Assembly: GCF_031432975.1 (NCBI RefSeq) | Contig: NZ_CP133838.1 | Coordinates: 1,364,001 to 1,428,000 of the forward strand | Length of the DNA: 64,000 nucleotides | Direction: 5' to 3' | From: Buttiauxella selenatireducens | GTDB lineage: Bacteria; Pseudomonadota; Gammaproteobacteria; Enterobacterales; Enterobacteriaceae | Part shown: one piece after another, positions 9,437-17,886 of the stretch | Layout of the letters: every line of letters begins with the position of its first letter | Position numbering within the stretch: position 1 is the stretch's first letter | Notes under the pieces: generated by a model | Seen by the model: only the letters and a program-made list of their open reading frames with translations | Databases searched by the model: none | What the model was told of the DNA's origin: nothing | Translations under genes and position numbers: made by a program

Positions 9437-10003
9437 ATGAAAAAAATCATATTAGCTAGCACACTGTTGTTGGCAATGTTGTCTACTGAAACTTTTGCCG
9501 ATGTGCCAAACCAGGTGCAACTTCATTATACAGGGACAATTATCAACAAACCGTGTGAAGTGTCGCTGGGAAGCACCACAACACTCAATATGGGCGATTT
9601 GGATATTGCGACATTTTCAACCGCCGGAACTACCAGTCCCTGGCTGAATTACAATGTCCTGTTTTCTAATTGTGATGTATCGACAAGCATTAATATATCT
9701 AGCTCTCCAAATGGTGCATACACGCCTTACAACCCTATGATAACAGTAGGAACATTTGCGGTTTACAATAGCCAGTCGGAATTGCTAAAGGATATTGGTC
9801 TTCAGGTATGGGCAGACGGTGATAACGATATGTATAAATATTTCGGAAGCACTCGTTTGGTTATTATTCCTGATCAACATGAGGGCCAGGAACTGCTCAG
9901 CTACAATATGCCTATTAAGTTTAGATTTTATAACTTAACTGGAGCTCCTCCTCAGCCCGGAGGTATTACAGGTGTATTTACTATGACGGTTGAGTATAAT
10001 TAA
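9437..10003 (+). CDS. Minor fimbrial subunit
   Basis: The 188-residue pilin has a signal peptide ending TFADV, an N-terminal donor strand (VQLHYTGTII), paired cysteines (KPCEV and SNCDV) and the terminal MTVEYN with the penultimate Tyr. It probably acts as an adaptor between the adhesin and the rod, in the manner of FimF, FimG or PapK. It begins two bases after the adhesin stop and its stop overlaps the next start (TAATG), so translation is likely coupled. Confidence 0.85.
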   Translation: MKKIILASTLLLAMLSTETFADVPNQVQLHYTGTIINKPCEVSLGSTTTLNMGDLDIATFSTAGTTSPWLNYNVLFSNCDVSTSINISSSPNGAYTPYNPMITVGTFAVYNSQSELLKDIGLQVWADGDNDMYKYFGSTRLVIIPDQHEGQELLSYNMPIKFRFYNLTGAPPQPGGITGVFTMTVEYN

Positions 10004-10551
10004 TGATGAAAAAAACAAATCCTAAATATACGCTGTCAGCTATTTTTTATTCTGTTATATGGGTAGGTTTAATGTGTCCATTAGCAGCATATGCTTCCGA
10101 TGACTACACCTTTAATATTAAGGCTAATTTAACAACATCGTCTTGTACGGTTAACACTGAAAACTTAACGTTTAACTTGTATATAAACGCCGTAGATTTA
10201 CAAACAGCGGGCAGCAGCTCAAGCTGGCAGGAACTGCCAGGCCAGGTCATTAAATTATCCAACTGTTTTGGTGGCACCAACAGTGTGGATGCGACGGTGA
10301 GTGGCGTGATGGATGACGATGATACTGACGGGTTTAAAAACCAGAGTGGAGCTTCAACCCCTGCCACTGGCGTCAGTGTACAGCTGAAATCCGGTGAGCA
10401 GATGCTGCATAACAACGACGTGATTACGGCGGATATTAAGCCTGACCATACCGTTGATATTCCCCTGGCGGCACGTTTGTACACTGCGAAAGGGAACGTA
10501 ATATCCGGTGACGTCTATTCCGTGATCAACCTGACGTTAAGCTATAAATAG
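10003..10551 (+). CDS. Minor fimbrial subunit
   Basis: The 182-residue pilin has a hydrophobic leader cut near AYASDD, cysteines in TSSCTV and LSNCFG, and a C-terminal strand ending NLTLSYK. Here the aromatic residue is followed by Lys rather than Asn or Gln. It overlaps the previous gene by one base and is most likely another adaptor or terminator subunit. A tandem ATG at 10006 is an alternative start. Which FimF/FimG-type role it fills cannot be told from sequence alone. Confidence 0.85.
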   Translation: MMKKTNPKYTLSAIFYSVIWVGLMCPLAAYASDDYTFNIKANLTTSSCTVNTENLTFNLYINAVDLQTAGSSSSWQELPGQVIKLSNCFGGTNSVDATVSGVMDDDDTDGFKNQSGASTPATGVSVQLKSGEQMLHNNDVITADIKPDHTVDIPLAARLYTAKGNVISGDVYSVINLTLSYK

Positions 10552-10560
10552 CTTCTGGAA

Positions 10561-11133
10561 ATGACAATAATGAAAAGCTTCAAAGCTATGCCAAAAAACA
10601 TATTACTGATACCGCTGACGCTGACTTTACTGACTGTTTCGGGTGCTGCTCTGGCTGTTAATTCCAATCATGTACAAGTCATTGTGAATGGCACTGTCGG
10701 CAGTTCAAGCTGTAGCGTGGTCGGCGGCCCTTCGATGACAGTGGATTTAGGCGTTGCCACCCCGTCGATACTGAACTCTTCAAACTCAGCCTGGGTCTGG
10801 AAGCAGTTCTCAATTGGCCTTGAAAACTGCCCGATGGGTATGAGTAAAGCGACCATCACCTTTACAGGCCAACCCGACCCCAATAACCCGTTGTATTATA
10901 AAAATACGGCAGTGGCGACAGAAGGCGTGTCTGTGGCAGATAACGTGGCTATCCAACTGGCTCCTCAGGTGGGGGAAAAATATTTAAGCACGGGAACACA
11001 AATGACGACTGGGGTAAACAGCACGACCCACCAGGCTCAATTTGACGTGCAGGCAAGAATGATTACCCCTATGGGGGGCGCTACCACAGGGAAAGTCGCC
11101 GGGCATATCGAATATTCCGTTGAGTACCAATAG
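10561..11133 (+). CDS. Minor fimbrial subunit
   Basis: The 190-residue pilin has a signal peptide ending GAALAVN, a donor strand ([10 protein letters not shown]), cysteines in SSSCSV and LENCPM, and the canonical C terminus YSVEYQ. It is the last structural gene of the operon, nine bases after the previous stop. An in-frame ATG at 10570 would give a more typical signal peptide start (MKSFK) and may be the true start. It could be an adaptor or the subunit that ends growth of the fibre. Confidence 0.85.
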   Translation: MTIMKSFKAMPKNILLIPLTLTLLTVSGAALAVNSNHVQVIVNGTVGSSSCSVVGGPSMTVDLGVATPSILNSSNSAWVWKQFSIGLENCPMGMSKATITFTGQPDPNNPLYYKNTAVATEGVSVADNVAIQLAPQVGEKYLSTGTQMTTGVNSTTHQAQFDVQARMITPMGGATTGKVAGHIEYSVEYQ

Positions 11134-11165
11134 CGCTGATGCCAGCGCATTATAAGGAAGGTAAA

Positions 11166-11372
11166 ATGAGCCGAGGACAATGGCTAATGTTGTTAAGAAA
11201 ATGCAGAACGCTAGAAACACTGGAACGAGTCATTGAGCATCGGCGGTATTCTGCAAATTATATTCAGGATGCTGAGGCCTTTAATTCCGCAGCCGATCAC
11301 CGCCTTGCCGAATTAACGGTTAATAAATTATTTGATAAAATACCAGCATCTGTATGGAAATTAATAAAATAA
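11166..11372 (+). CDS. Hha/YmoA-family nucleoid-associated regulator
   Basis: The start ATG at 11166 follows AAGGAAGG and gives 68 residues. The product aligns with Hha end to end. The blocks [43 protein letters not shown] correspond to Hha [43 protein letters not shown]. Hha proteins have no DNA-binding domain of their own; they bind H-NS and tune silencing of A+T-rich horizontally acquired genes, fimbriae included. Its place as the last gene of the fimbrial operon, 32 bp after the final pilin and ahead of the terminator, suggests co-transcription and a feedback role on the A+T-rich fimbrial promoter. That role is inference. Confidence 0.93.
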   Translation: MSRGQWLMLLRKCRTLETLERVIEHRRYSANYIQDAEAFNSAADHRLAELTVNKLFDKIPASVWKLIK

Positions 11373-11397
11373 ATTTTAATGAACGGTTGAGTTGTGA

Positions 11398-11427
11398 GGT
11401 GGTGAAGATAATATCACCACCTTTTTT
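11398..11427 (+). terminator. Intrinsic terminator of the fimbrial operon
   Basis: GGTGGTGA and TCACCACC pair perfectly around an eight-base loop and are followed by six T residues. It ends the operon after the Hha-like gene. The convergent LysR gene stops at 11456. Confidence 0.93.
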
Positions 11428-11455
11428 ATTACTGCTGAACCTGGTTTTGTCGTTA

Positions 11456-12409
11456 TTAACTAATGTTTTCTTCTCTCATTTTTAAAGTGAAGTGTTCTTC
11501 TATTTTTGTGATGATTTTCACGAAGTTCTCATTGCCCATCGAACTTTTATTGTAATTAATATAAAAATCAACAGGCGCAATATTGAAGTTGCTCGGAAGT
11601 ATTTTTAGCCCCATTGCATCAGCAAAGTGTTCAGCAAACCATTTAGGCACAAAGCTTAAACTATCGGTTTTCGCTGAAACGGCGGAGTTTACAAATACTG
11701 AACTGCTGCTGAATGTGAAATTGCGCGACTGGAAATGTTCATCAATATCTCGTTGTATTCTTTTTAACCCTACAGTATTTACATTAAGAAAAGTTGATGG
11801 TTCATTTTGTAGACTTTCAGGAGAGATTAACTTTTCGATATTGGGATGATCCTTCCGACACACTGGCACCACATTTTCCTGCATGCAAAGCCTGGAAATA
11901 ACTGAAGAACTATAATAAGGGTGAGTATCCAGCACGATATCCGCTTTACGATAGGCCAGTATATCTTCACCATTATTGAGCAACGAGTCAGCAGAGAGGT
12001 GGACTAATTCACAAGGAATATCGCTTTTCTGAATATCTGCGCAAAGATCGGGCAACATACGTAATGCAAGATAGGGAGACGCATAAATCATCACTTTATG
12101 TGTCGTTGTATTCGCTGAGAAATTAATAATAGAGTCGAGCAGGTTGCCAAAATTTACGCTTATCTGAGAGTGGAGTTTAATTGCAATGGTTGTGGGTTCT
12201 ATTTTTTGCCCTGTCCGTACAAATAATGGGTCGGAAAAGTGCAGGCGTAATTTGTTCAGTGATTGGCTTATTGCAGAACCGCTTAAGTTTAATGTTTCTG
12301 CCGCTTTTTTTACACTGCAATGAATGAAAACAGCTTCAAAAATTAATAATAAATTAAAGTCGAAAGAGTGGAAGCGCTCGAGGTTTGATAGATTTTTTTC
12401 ATTAGTCAT
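11456..12409 (-). CDS. LysR-family transcriptional regulator
   Basis: The 317-residue protein has an N-terminal winged helix-turn-helix (about residues 15-75; FDFNLLLIFEAVFIHCSVKK then ALNLSGSAISQSLNKLR-type recognition helix and DPLFVRTG). A periplasmic-binding-like effector domain follows (about 95-305). The start of the HTH resembles the LeuO/YbeF/NhaR-like branch more than the typical metabolic LysR types. It is convergent with the fimbrial operon and divergent from nothing obvious, and it is A+T-rich like the fimbrial genes. It may therefore regulate the fimbriae, but only proximity supports this. The effector ligand is unknown. Confidence 0.9.
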   Translation of the reverse strand: MTNEKNLSNLERFHSFDFNLLLIFEAVFIHCSVKKAAETLNLSGSAISQSLNKLRLHFSDPLFVRTGQKIEPTTIAIKLHSQISVNFGNLLDSIINFSANTTTHKVMIYASPYLALRMLPDLCADIQKSDIPCELVHLSADSLLNNGEDILAYRKADIVLDTHPYYSSSVISRLCMQENVVPVCRKDHPNIEKLISPESLQNEPSTFLNVNTVGLKRIQRDIDEHFQSRNFTFSSSSVFVNSAVSAKTDSLSFVPKWFAEHFADAMGLKILPSNFNIAPVDFYINYNKSSMGNENFVKIITKIEEHFTLKMREENIS

Positions 12410-12569
12410 GATTTAAATATTCCCTGAGTGAAAAGTAAACGAAGTGAAACCATTCACGACTATCCGTTAAAATGACAAATAATGTAATTTATGAGTATAG
12501 TTTATTTTTACATATCGTGTGTGTTATTTTTTTAGAATGTCTTTTTTGTTATAAATGGAACTTAATCAC

Positions 12570-12603
12570 GACTGAGCCAGGTTTATTAAAATCTGACTCA
12601 GCC
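12570..12603 (-). terminator. Imperfect hairpin downstream of the ACS transporter gene
   Basis: On the minus strand GGCTGAGTCAG can pair with CTGGCTCAGTC using two G-U pairs. It lies just past the stop of the transporter gene at 12611. No T-run follows, so its efficiency as an intrinsic terminator is doubtful. Confidence 0.4.
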
Positions 12604-12610
12604 GGCGTAT

Positions 12611-13999
12611 TTACACGCTTCTGGATTGCGCCGCTTTTTTCATTGGAATCAATGAAATTACGATAGCGCCTAAAACAAGGAACCCGGCAACCATATAGAT
12701 GCCAGCATTGAAATTACCCGTCACATCTTTCATCCAGCCCATTAAAAGCGGCCCAAGTGCGGCTCCGGTCATACCGGTTGCGTTAATAACTGCAATTCCA
12801 AGCGCGCGAGCTTGCAGAGAAATGGACTGGTCTGGCGTAGTCCAGAAAATCACCATGGCGGCAAACGCACCCGCTGAGGCCATCACAATACCGGTAAACT
12901 GGAGCATCGGGTTGGTGCTTGAGGCGGTTAATATCCAGCCTGCGGCGGCAAACAGGTACGGCAACAGAGTATGAATTTTGCGTTCATTAAATCGGTCAGA
13001 ACGCTTACTCCACCAAATCATCCCGACAATAGTACAAATTTGCGGAATCGCGCTGAGCAAACCGATGGTGATGTTATTACTTTCCTGATTAAAACTGCGC
13101 AGAATAAGCGGCGTCCAGACACTCAATGCGCTTAAAGTATTCGTCAGGCAGAAATAAGCCAGTGTATAAAGCATGATTACCGGGGTAAATAATTCCCGCA
13201 GCATGCTTCGTTGTGGCGTTAAACCGACATTAGCGCTCTGCTGAGTCTTGATAATATTCAGCCGATCGGCTTCCAGCATTTCGTTCAAACAGGCTTTGTC
13301 GTCGTCGGTGAGCCATTTGGCTTTAGACGGCGAATCATCCAGCCAGAACCACACCACCAGGCCCAATATCACCGACGGGAACCCTTCCAGCAGGAACAAC
13401 CATTGCCAGCCTTTCAGGTTGAGTAAACCATCCATATTCAGAATATAACCGGAAGCGAGCGAACCCAGCGCCATCGTGACCGGCATGGCAATCATAAACA
13501 GGGCATTGGCACGGGCACGATACTGAGCAGGGAACCAGAAGGTTAAATAAAGTAATAAACCCGGTAAGAACCCCGCTTCAGCAATCCCGACCAGCATTCG
13601 CAAGACATAAAGACTTCCGGGGCCGGTGGCAAACATGGTCGCGGTAGACGCAATCCCCCAGACCACCATCAACACGGCAATCCAGCGGCGTGCGCCGACA
13701 ATACTCAGCATGATATTACTCGGCACGCCGCAGATAACATACATCACATAAAACAACGTGGTCGCCAGGCCAAACATCGTGCTGGTCAGGCCCAGGTCTT
13801 TGCCCATGGTCAAACCGGCAAAGCCAATATTAATACGGTCCAGATACGAAAAAACAAACAGCACAAACAAGAAGATGATCAACCGCCGAAATAGCTTTTT
13901 AATCACCGCTTGTTGCCGGGGATCCAGCGGTATGTCGGTTGGCGATGTTGGGGCCAGTACTTCAGAGCGAGCCTGTTCCAGAGAAGGACTTTCGTTCAT
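12611..13999 (-). CDS. MFS transporter, anion:cation symporter (ACS) family
   Basis: The product is about 462 residues with 12 predicted membrane helices. It has the ACS-family start FLFVLFVFSYLDRINIGFA, the motif GIAEAGFLPG in helix 4 to 5 and a central cytoplasmic loop (about residues 210-250). This family imports organic acid anions such as hexuronates, phthalate, tartrate and hydroxyphenylacetates. The start is placed at ATG 13999 because GGAGCTC lies just upstream; the ATG at 14011 would put that ribosome site inside the gene. It is divergent from the MarR regulator gene of the iac cluster, so import of indole-3-acetate or a related acid is a reasonable inference, not shown. Confidence 0.88.
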   Translation of the reverse strand: MNESPSLEQARSEVLAPTSPTDIPLDPRQQAVIKKLFRRLIIFLFVLFVFSYLDRINIGFAGLTMGKDLGLTSTMFGLATTLFYVMYVICGVPSNIMLSIVGARRWIAVLMVVWGIASTATMFATGPGSLYVLRMLVGIAEAGFLPGLLLYLTFWFPAQYRARANALFMIAMPVTMALGSLASGYILNMDGLLNLKGWQWLFLLEGFPSVILGLVVWFWLDDSPSKAKWLTDDDKACLNEMLEADRLNIIKTQQSANVGLTPQRSMLRELFTPVIMLYTLAYFCLTNTLSALSVWTPLILRSFNQESNNITIGLLSAIPQICTIVGMIWWSKRSDRFNERKIHTLLPYLFAAAGWILTASSTNPMLQFTGIVMASAGAFAAMVIFWTTPDQSISLQARALGIAVINATGMTGAALGPLLMGWMKDVTGNFNAGIYMVAGFLVLGAIVISLIPMKKAAQSRSV

Positions 14000-14299
14000 G
14001 TAGAGCTCCACATTGTGTTTATAAGTATTGTCAGCTCCGTGTTTTCAAGGATTGAGCGCTTCCCATCCCAGTCAACGCAAACACGTGCGCTAACGTATAG
14101 GAAAGAGAGGGATTGGATGTCAATGCGGTGTTTGATAAATGATACGAAAATGTTATCGGCGTTGCATTTGTGAATCATAAAGTGTGCGGTAATCGCCCGT
14201 CACTCTGGTTTGTAATGCTGCTTTGCCCGGTGCGCTGTGTTCTGTCAGGGTTTAGCAGGTATAATCGCCAACTCTAAGACTTTCTCGGTAAGGAACTTC
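14000..14299. promoter_or_regulatory. Divergent transporter/iacR promoter region
   Basis: A perfect -10 hexamer TATAAT lies at 14260-14265, about 35 bases before the iacR start. I see no good -35 at the expected spacing, which suggests activation or a weak promoter. The spaced pair GATAA...TTATC near 14134-14157 could be part of a MarR-type operator. Nothing in the stretch looks coding. Confidence 0.5.
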
Positions 14300-14773
14300 A
14301 TGAGTAATCTAAATAAAACACCGGATGATCAACCTGCGGACACCGTTTTTCACCGTGAAGAGTTCCCGTTTTACTGGATAGTCAACGTCTATGCCCGCTA
14401 TACCCAAATCATGGAAGTGACGCTGAAAAAGGTGCAACTGGACGTTTCTGGGTTCCGGGTCTTGATGGTTACCCAGCAGTACGGCAAGGCCAGCATTTCG
14501 CAAATCTCTGAACACGCGATGGTCAAAATGCCAACCGTAACCAAAATTGTGGGCCGCCTGCGCGAAGAGGGATTAGTGACTACCGCCAGCAGCGAACAAG
14601 ACGCGCGGGTAACCGAAGTGATGCTGACCGCCGTTGGGCAAGAAAAAGTGGAAGAAGCTTACCGTCTGGCAGGCAAAGTTTTTGAGAAAGGGTTTAAGGG
14701 GATGAGCGCCTCTCAGGTCGAAAAAATGAACCTGTCGCTGGGAAAAGTTCTGGCTAACCTCAACGAGCTCTGA
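14300..14773 (+). CDS. iacR: MarR-family regulator of the iac cluster (IacR-like)
   Basis: The 157-residue protein is a MarR-type winged-helix dimer. A helical N-terminal part is followed by the DNA-binding winged helix (about residues 55-120; ISQISEHAMVKMPTVTKIVGRL as recognition region, then the wing with TASSEQDARVTEVMLT). The start is the ATG at 14300 with AAGGAAC upstream. In characterised iac clusters the local regulator IacR is a MarR protein that represses catabolic genes and is released by the aromatic acid. Here it is encoded immediately ahead of iacH in the same direction, with a terminator in between. The specific ligand is inferred from context. Confidence 0.85.
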   Translation: MSNLNKTPDDQPADTVFHREEFPFYWIVNVYARYTQIMEVTLKKVQLDVSGFRVLMVTQQYGKASISQISEHAMVKMPTVTKIVGRLREEGLVTTASSEQDARVTEVMLTAVGQEKVEEAYRLAGKVFEKGFKGMSASQVEKMNLSLGKVLANLNEL

Positions 14774-15102
14774 TGCAAAAACCACAGAATGACAAAATTG
14801 TGACCGCCTTAAAAATTCAATTCAACCTGCTGTAAAATAAGATTTTTTATCCACTTGTCGTCCTGAATCTTCATGACGACTTTTTTGTCTGCCCGCCATT
14901 TTTCTCTTATTAATTCATCAGCATAACCCAATAGCCATTGTATATTTGCGGTTATATTAATGTTATTTACTTGTAAAAATAACGTGAAATATTACTTGAA
15001 TTTTCATCTAAATATTCCATGATTGACTCATCTTCACTCAGAACAAAAAAGCGGCAACGACTGCTTGCGTAATGTGATACACATTCTCTGATTAAGGTGT
15101 TA
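14774..15102. promoter_or_regulatory. Upstream region of the iac operon
   Basis: After the iacR terminator the sequence is A+T-rich and should hold the promoter for iacH and following genes. I cannot place -10 and -35 elements with confidence. No coding region is supported. Confidence 0.4.
14857..14886 (+). terminator. Intrinsic terminator after iacR
   Basis: GTCGTC and GACGAC form the outer stem, with an inner TGA/TCA pairing across one mismatch and a four-base loop. Six T residues follow directly. It separates iacR from the catabolic operon. Confidence 0.85.
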
Positions 15103-16233
15103 ATGATGAAGTCTATTTGTGAGAGCAATGGTTACGTTGAGCAGTTTGTCCTCGGTGAGGGGGAACTCCGCTTTGCGGTAAAAGATACGCTGGATATTGC
15201 CGGTTACCGCACTCGTGCCGGGTGTCAGGCGCTCGCGGCAGCCCCGATTGCCAGGCATCATGCCAGCGTCGTTGAGACATTACTCGACAAGCGCTGCGTG
15301 CTGACCGGTAAAACCACGCTGCACGAATTGGCATTCGGTGTCACGGGCATTAACGCCTGGAGTGGAACGCCGGTGAATCCGCACTTCCCACAGCTTATCC
15401 CTGGCGGCTCATCAAGCGGTTCCGCCGCCGTGGTCGCCTCGGGTGAAGTCGATTTTTCGCTGGGCACCGATACGGGCGGCTCGGTCCGTATGCCCGCAGC
15501 CTGCTGCGGGGTTCTCGGATTTAAACCCGGTTATGGCGTTCTCAGCCGCAAAGGGGTTTTGCCTGAACACAGCTCGCTGGATTGCGTCGGCATATTTGCC
15601 CGCGACGCGAAGGTTTTGCGCCAGGTTGCCCATCATCTTTCCATGCCCGAAAGCCTGCCGTTAACCGCGTTGCCTGAAGTGGCGTTTGTTGCGGCGGCAA
15701 TACCAGAAATTGATGCGCTAATTCTTAAGCACCTTGAGCAGCGGGGCCTTCGCCCACGCCATTCCACACTTTCGATGCTTGCTGATGCGCACCGCGCTGG
15801 GCTTACGATTATCAGCCACGAAAACTGGCAGGCGTTTCATCCATTGCTGAGCAGTGACGAGGTTTCGCCAGATGTGGCAAGCCGAATTCGGGCGGGCAAA
15901 GATGTGGAACCTGCCGCGCTTGCTGACGCCGAACGCGTACGCAGCGAGTTCACCGCTCAGGTTGATGCGTTACTTGAACAGTCCCCATTACTGGCGCTGG
16001 CGACGTTGCCAGAACTCCCGCCAACGCTTGAAGAAGCAGACGATCCTCTCAGCGTCGTGAACCTGACGCGCCTGGTCCGGCCTTTCAATCTCAGTGGGCA
16101 CCCGGCGTTGACGCTGCCAATCGGTGAGATTCGTGGCCGTCCGGTTGCGTTACAACTGGTTGCGGCCAAAGGGGGCGAAGGCTTGTTAATTCAGGCCGCG
16201 CAGTGGTTCGAACAGCAGCGACGACGCCACTAA
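15103..16233 (+). CDS. iacH: Amidase-signature hydrolase (IacH-like)
   Basis: The 376-residue protein belongs to the amidase signature family. The Ser-cisSer-Lys triad is visible: Lys in FAVKDT (about residue 26), the glycine/serine-rich loop GGSSSGSAA (about 103-111) and LGTDTGGSVRMPA with the nucleophilic serine. It would hydrolyse an amide bond. In indole-3-acetate catabolism clusters this gene is called iacH; it may release the free acid from amide conjugates or act on a pathway intermediate, and its step is not firmly settled. ATG 15103 follows TAAGG; a GTG at 15097 is too close to that site. It is the first gene of the run ending at catA. Confidence 0.87.
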   Translation: MMKSICESNGYVEQFVLGEGELRFAVKDTLDIAGYRTRAGCQALAAAPIARHHASVVETLLDKRCVLTGKTTLHELAFGVTGINAWSGTPVNPHFPQLIPGGSSSGSAAVVASGEVDFSLGTDTGGSVRMPAACCGVLGFKPGYGVLSRKGVLPEHSSLDCVGIFARDAKVLRQVAHHLSMPESLPLTALPEVAFVAAAIPEIDALILKHLEQRGLRPRHSTLSMLADAHRAGLTIISHENWQAFHPLLSSDEVSPDVASRIRAGKDVEPAALADAERVRSEFTAQVDALLEQSPLLALATLPELPPTLEEADDPLSVVNLTRLVRPFNLSGHPALTLPIGEIRGRPVALQLVAAKGGEGLLIQAAQWFEQQRRRH

Positions 16234-16273
16234 ACACAGCCTTTTCGTTCGTTTTTACCTTTAACTAACGACT

Positions 16274-16292
16274 CAATGAGCGTGGCTCATTG
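16274..16292. promoter_or_regulatory. Perfect inverted repeat between iacH and iacA
   Basis: CAATGAGC and GCTCATTG are separated by GTG. The 108-bp gap is the largest inside the operon before the MFS gene, and the palindrome has the size of a MarR operator. It may equally be an RNA hairpin shaping differential expression. No T-run follows, so it is not an intrinsic terminator. Confidence 0.5.
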
Positions 16293-16341
16293 CGGCTTCG
16301 TGCACCCTTTTGCCAGTAAAAATAATATTCGGGAGTGAGCC

Positions 16342-17469
16342 ATGTCTGTCATCAACGTTCGTGAAGAGCTTGTTCCGCTACTGAGCGAAGTCACCACTCG
16401 TAGCGCCGATTTTGAGCATCAACGCCATATTTCTGAAGACATTATTGCCCGCTTTAAACAGGTCGGCGTGTATCGCGCGCTGGTCCCGAAAATTTACGGC
16501 GGGGATGAATGTTCTCCGGCGCAGTTTTGCGAACTCATTGAGCAGATTGCCACGGCAGACGGTTCGGCGGGGTGGGTGGCAAGTTTTGGCATGAGCCCGT
16601 TCTACCTCGGCGCGTTGCCTTTGGACACATTGAAAGAGCTGTACCGCAACGGGCCTGATGTGGTGTTTGCCGGCGGCATTTACCCGACGCACAAAGCGAT
16701 GCTGGCCGATGGGGGCTATCGCGTCAGCGGGCGCTGGAGTTTTGCCAGCGGCAGCATGGGGGCATCGGTCTTTGGCGTGGGTATCCAGCCTGATGAGGAA
16801 AAATCTTTGCCGCGTATGGCGGTGCTGCCACGGGAATACGTGCAGATCGATCCCGTGTGGAACACCGTTGGGCTGGCCGGAACCGGCAGTCACGATCTGC
16901 TGGTCAACGATGCGTATGTCCCGCAGGAGTGGACCTTTATTCGCGGTGGTGCGCTGAATCTCGAAGGCGCGCTGTATCGCTATCCGGTGCTTTCCCTCGC
17001 GACTCAAGTGTTGTCAGTGGTCGCGCTGGGCGTGGCACGGGCGGCGCTCAATGAAATCTATCAAATCGCGCATCGCCAGCAGTCGGTTACAGGGGCACCT
17101 AAGCTCGCCGAAAGGCCGCAGGCGCAGATGCAAATTGCCCGTTGCGAAGCCGACCTGCGCTCTGCACGCGCCTGGTTCTACGAGGCAATTGACGAAGTCT
17201 GGCAGAGCTTGTTGGCGGGCGATGCGGCAAATCAGGAACAAATTAACGCCTTACGGCTCTCTTCCACGCACGTGACTCGCGTGGCGGCAGAAGTGGCACG
17301 CCAGGCGCTGGCGCTCAACGGCATGGGAGGCGTCACGATGACCAGCCCATTACAGCGTTATGTCCGCGACACCATGGTGATTACACAACACGCCTTTATG
17401 GGCGACCTCTCTTATCTCAACGCCGGTACGGTCTTTTTTGGTGGCAAACCGTTACCGGGTTACCTGTGA
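16342..17469 (+). CDS. iacA: Indole-3-acetate monooxygenase, acyl-CoA dehydrogenase fold (IacA-like)
   Basis: The 375-residue protein has the acyl-CoA dehydrogenase fold used by reduced-flavin-dependent monooxygenases: a helical N-terminal domain (LVPKIYGGDECSPAQFCELIEQIA), a central beta domain (GRWSFASGS) and a helical C-terminal domain ending QHAFMGDLSYLNAGTVFFGG. IacA catalyses the first oxidation of the indole ring of indole-3-acetate, using reduced flavin supplied by IacG. GGGAG precedes the ATG. The assignment rests on the fold together with the exact cluster composition, since the sequence alone would also fit other HpaB-like or DszC-like hydroxylases. Confidence 0.88.
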   Translation: MSVINVREELVPLLSEVTTRSADFEHQRHISEDIIARFKQVGVYRALVPKIYGGDECSPAQFCELIEQIATADGSAGWVASFGMSPFYLGALPLDTLKELYRNGPDVVFAGGIYPTHKAMLADGGYRVSGRWSFASGSMGASVFGVGIQPDEEKSLPRMAVLPREYVQIDPVWNTVGLAGTGSHDLLVNDAYVPQEWTFIRGGALNLEGALYRYPVLSLATQVLSVVALGVARAALNEIYQIAHRQQSVTGAPKLAERPQAQMQIARCEADLRSARAWFYEAIDEVWQSLLAGDAANQEQINALRLSSTHVTRVAAEVARQALALNGMGGVTMTSPLQRYVRDTMVITQHAFMGDLSYLNAGTVFFGGKPLPGYL

Positions 17470-17491
17470 TTTTTCTTAAAAGGAGCAACAG

Positions 17492-17851
17492 ATGAGCCAG
17501 ACAAACAAATTACGTGTGCTGTTTTGCATCGGGATTAATCAGAACTTTTTCGATGCAAGCCCAGTTGAAGCCAAGCAAGTGTGGGGCGCTTTTGGCGTGA
17601 TGATGAAAGGGGTTGAAGAAACGCCTGGGATTCGGGTTATCGGCAATATGGATGACGACCAACTGATGGTCGGCTCGTCGACCACCGCGCCATGGACCAC
17701 TTACATCCTGGCCGATGCTGACGCGCTGGAAAACGTCGCGGCCGTTTGCAACTTGTTCCGCACCACACCGGTGGGTGATAGCGGCAGCAAATTGTGGAAG
17801 TACTGCAAAATCGAAGCGCGTGTTGGGCGTGAACTGATTATTCAGGGCTAA
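17492..17851 (+). CDS. iacB: IacB-like small protein of the indole-3-acetate pathway
   Basis: The 119-residue protein has no signal peptide and no metal or cofactor motif that I can see. It resembles a small ferredoxin-like alpha/beta barrel protein (strands LRVLFCIGIN and WTTYILADAD) and ends with KYCKIEARVGRELIIQ. In iac clusters the gene after iacA is iacB, a conserved small protein without a firmly established activity, possibly helping an intermediate step. It starts 22 bp after iacA with AAAAGGAG upstream. Confidence 0.8.
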   Translation: MSQTNKLRVLFCIGINQNFFDASPVEAKQVWGAFGVMMKGVEETPGIRVIGNMDDDQLMVGSSTTAPWTTYILADADALENVAAVCNLFRTTPVGDSGSKLWKYCKIEARVGRELIIQG

Positions 17852-17886
17852 TTTTTTCAGAGCTTTTTTTCAGGGGAATGGAGCCA

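Noticed and set aside
12472-12666. Rightward open frame of about 64 codons downstream of the LysR gene
   Set aside because: It overlaps the end of the ACS transporter gene on the other strand, has no ribosome site and no family resemblance.
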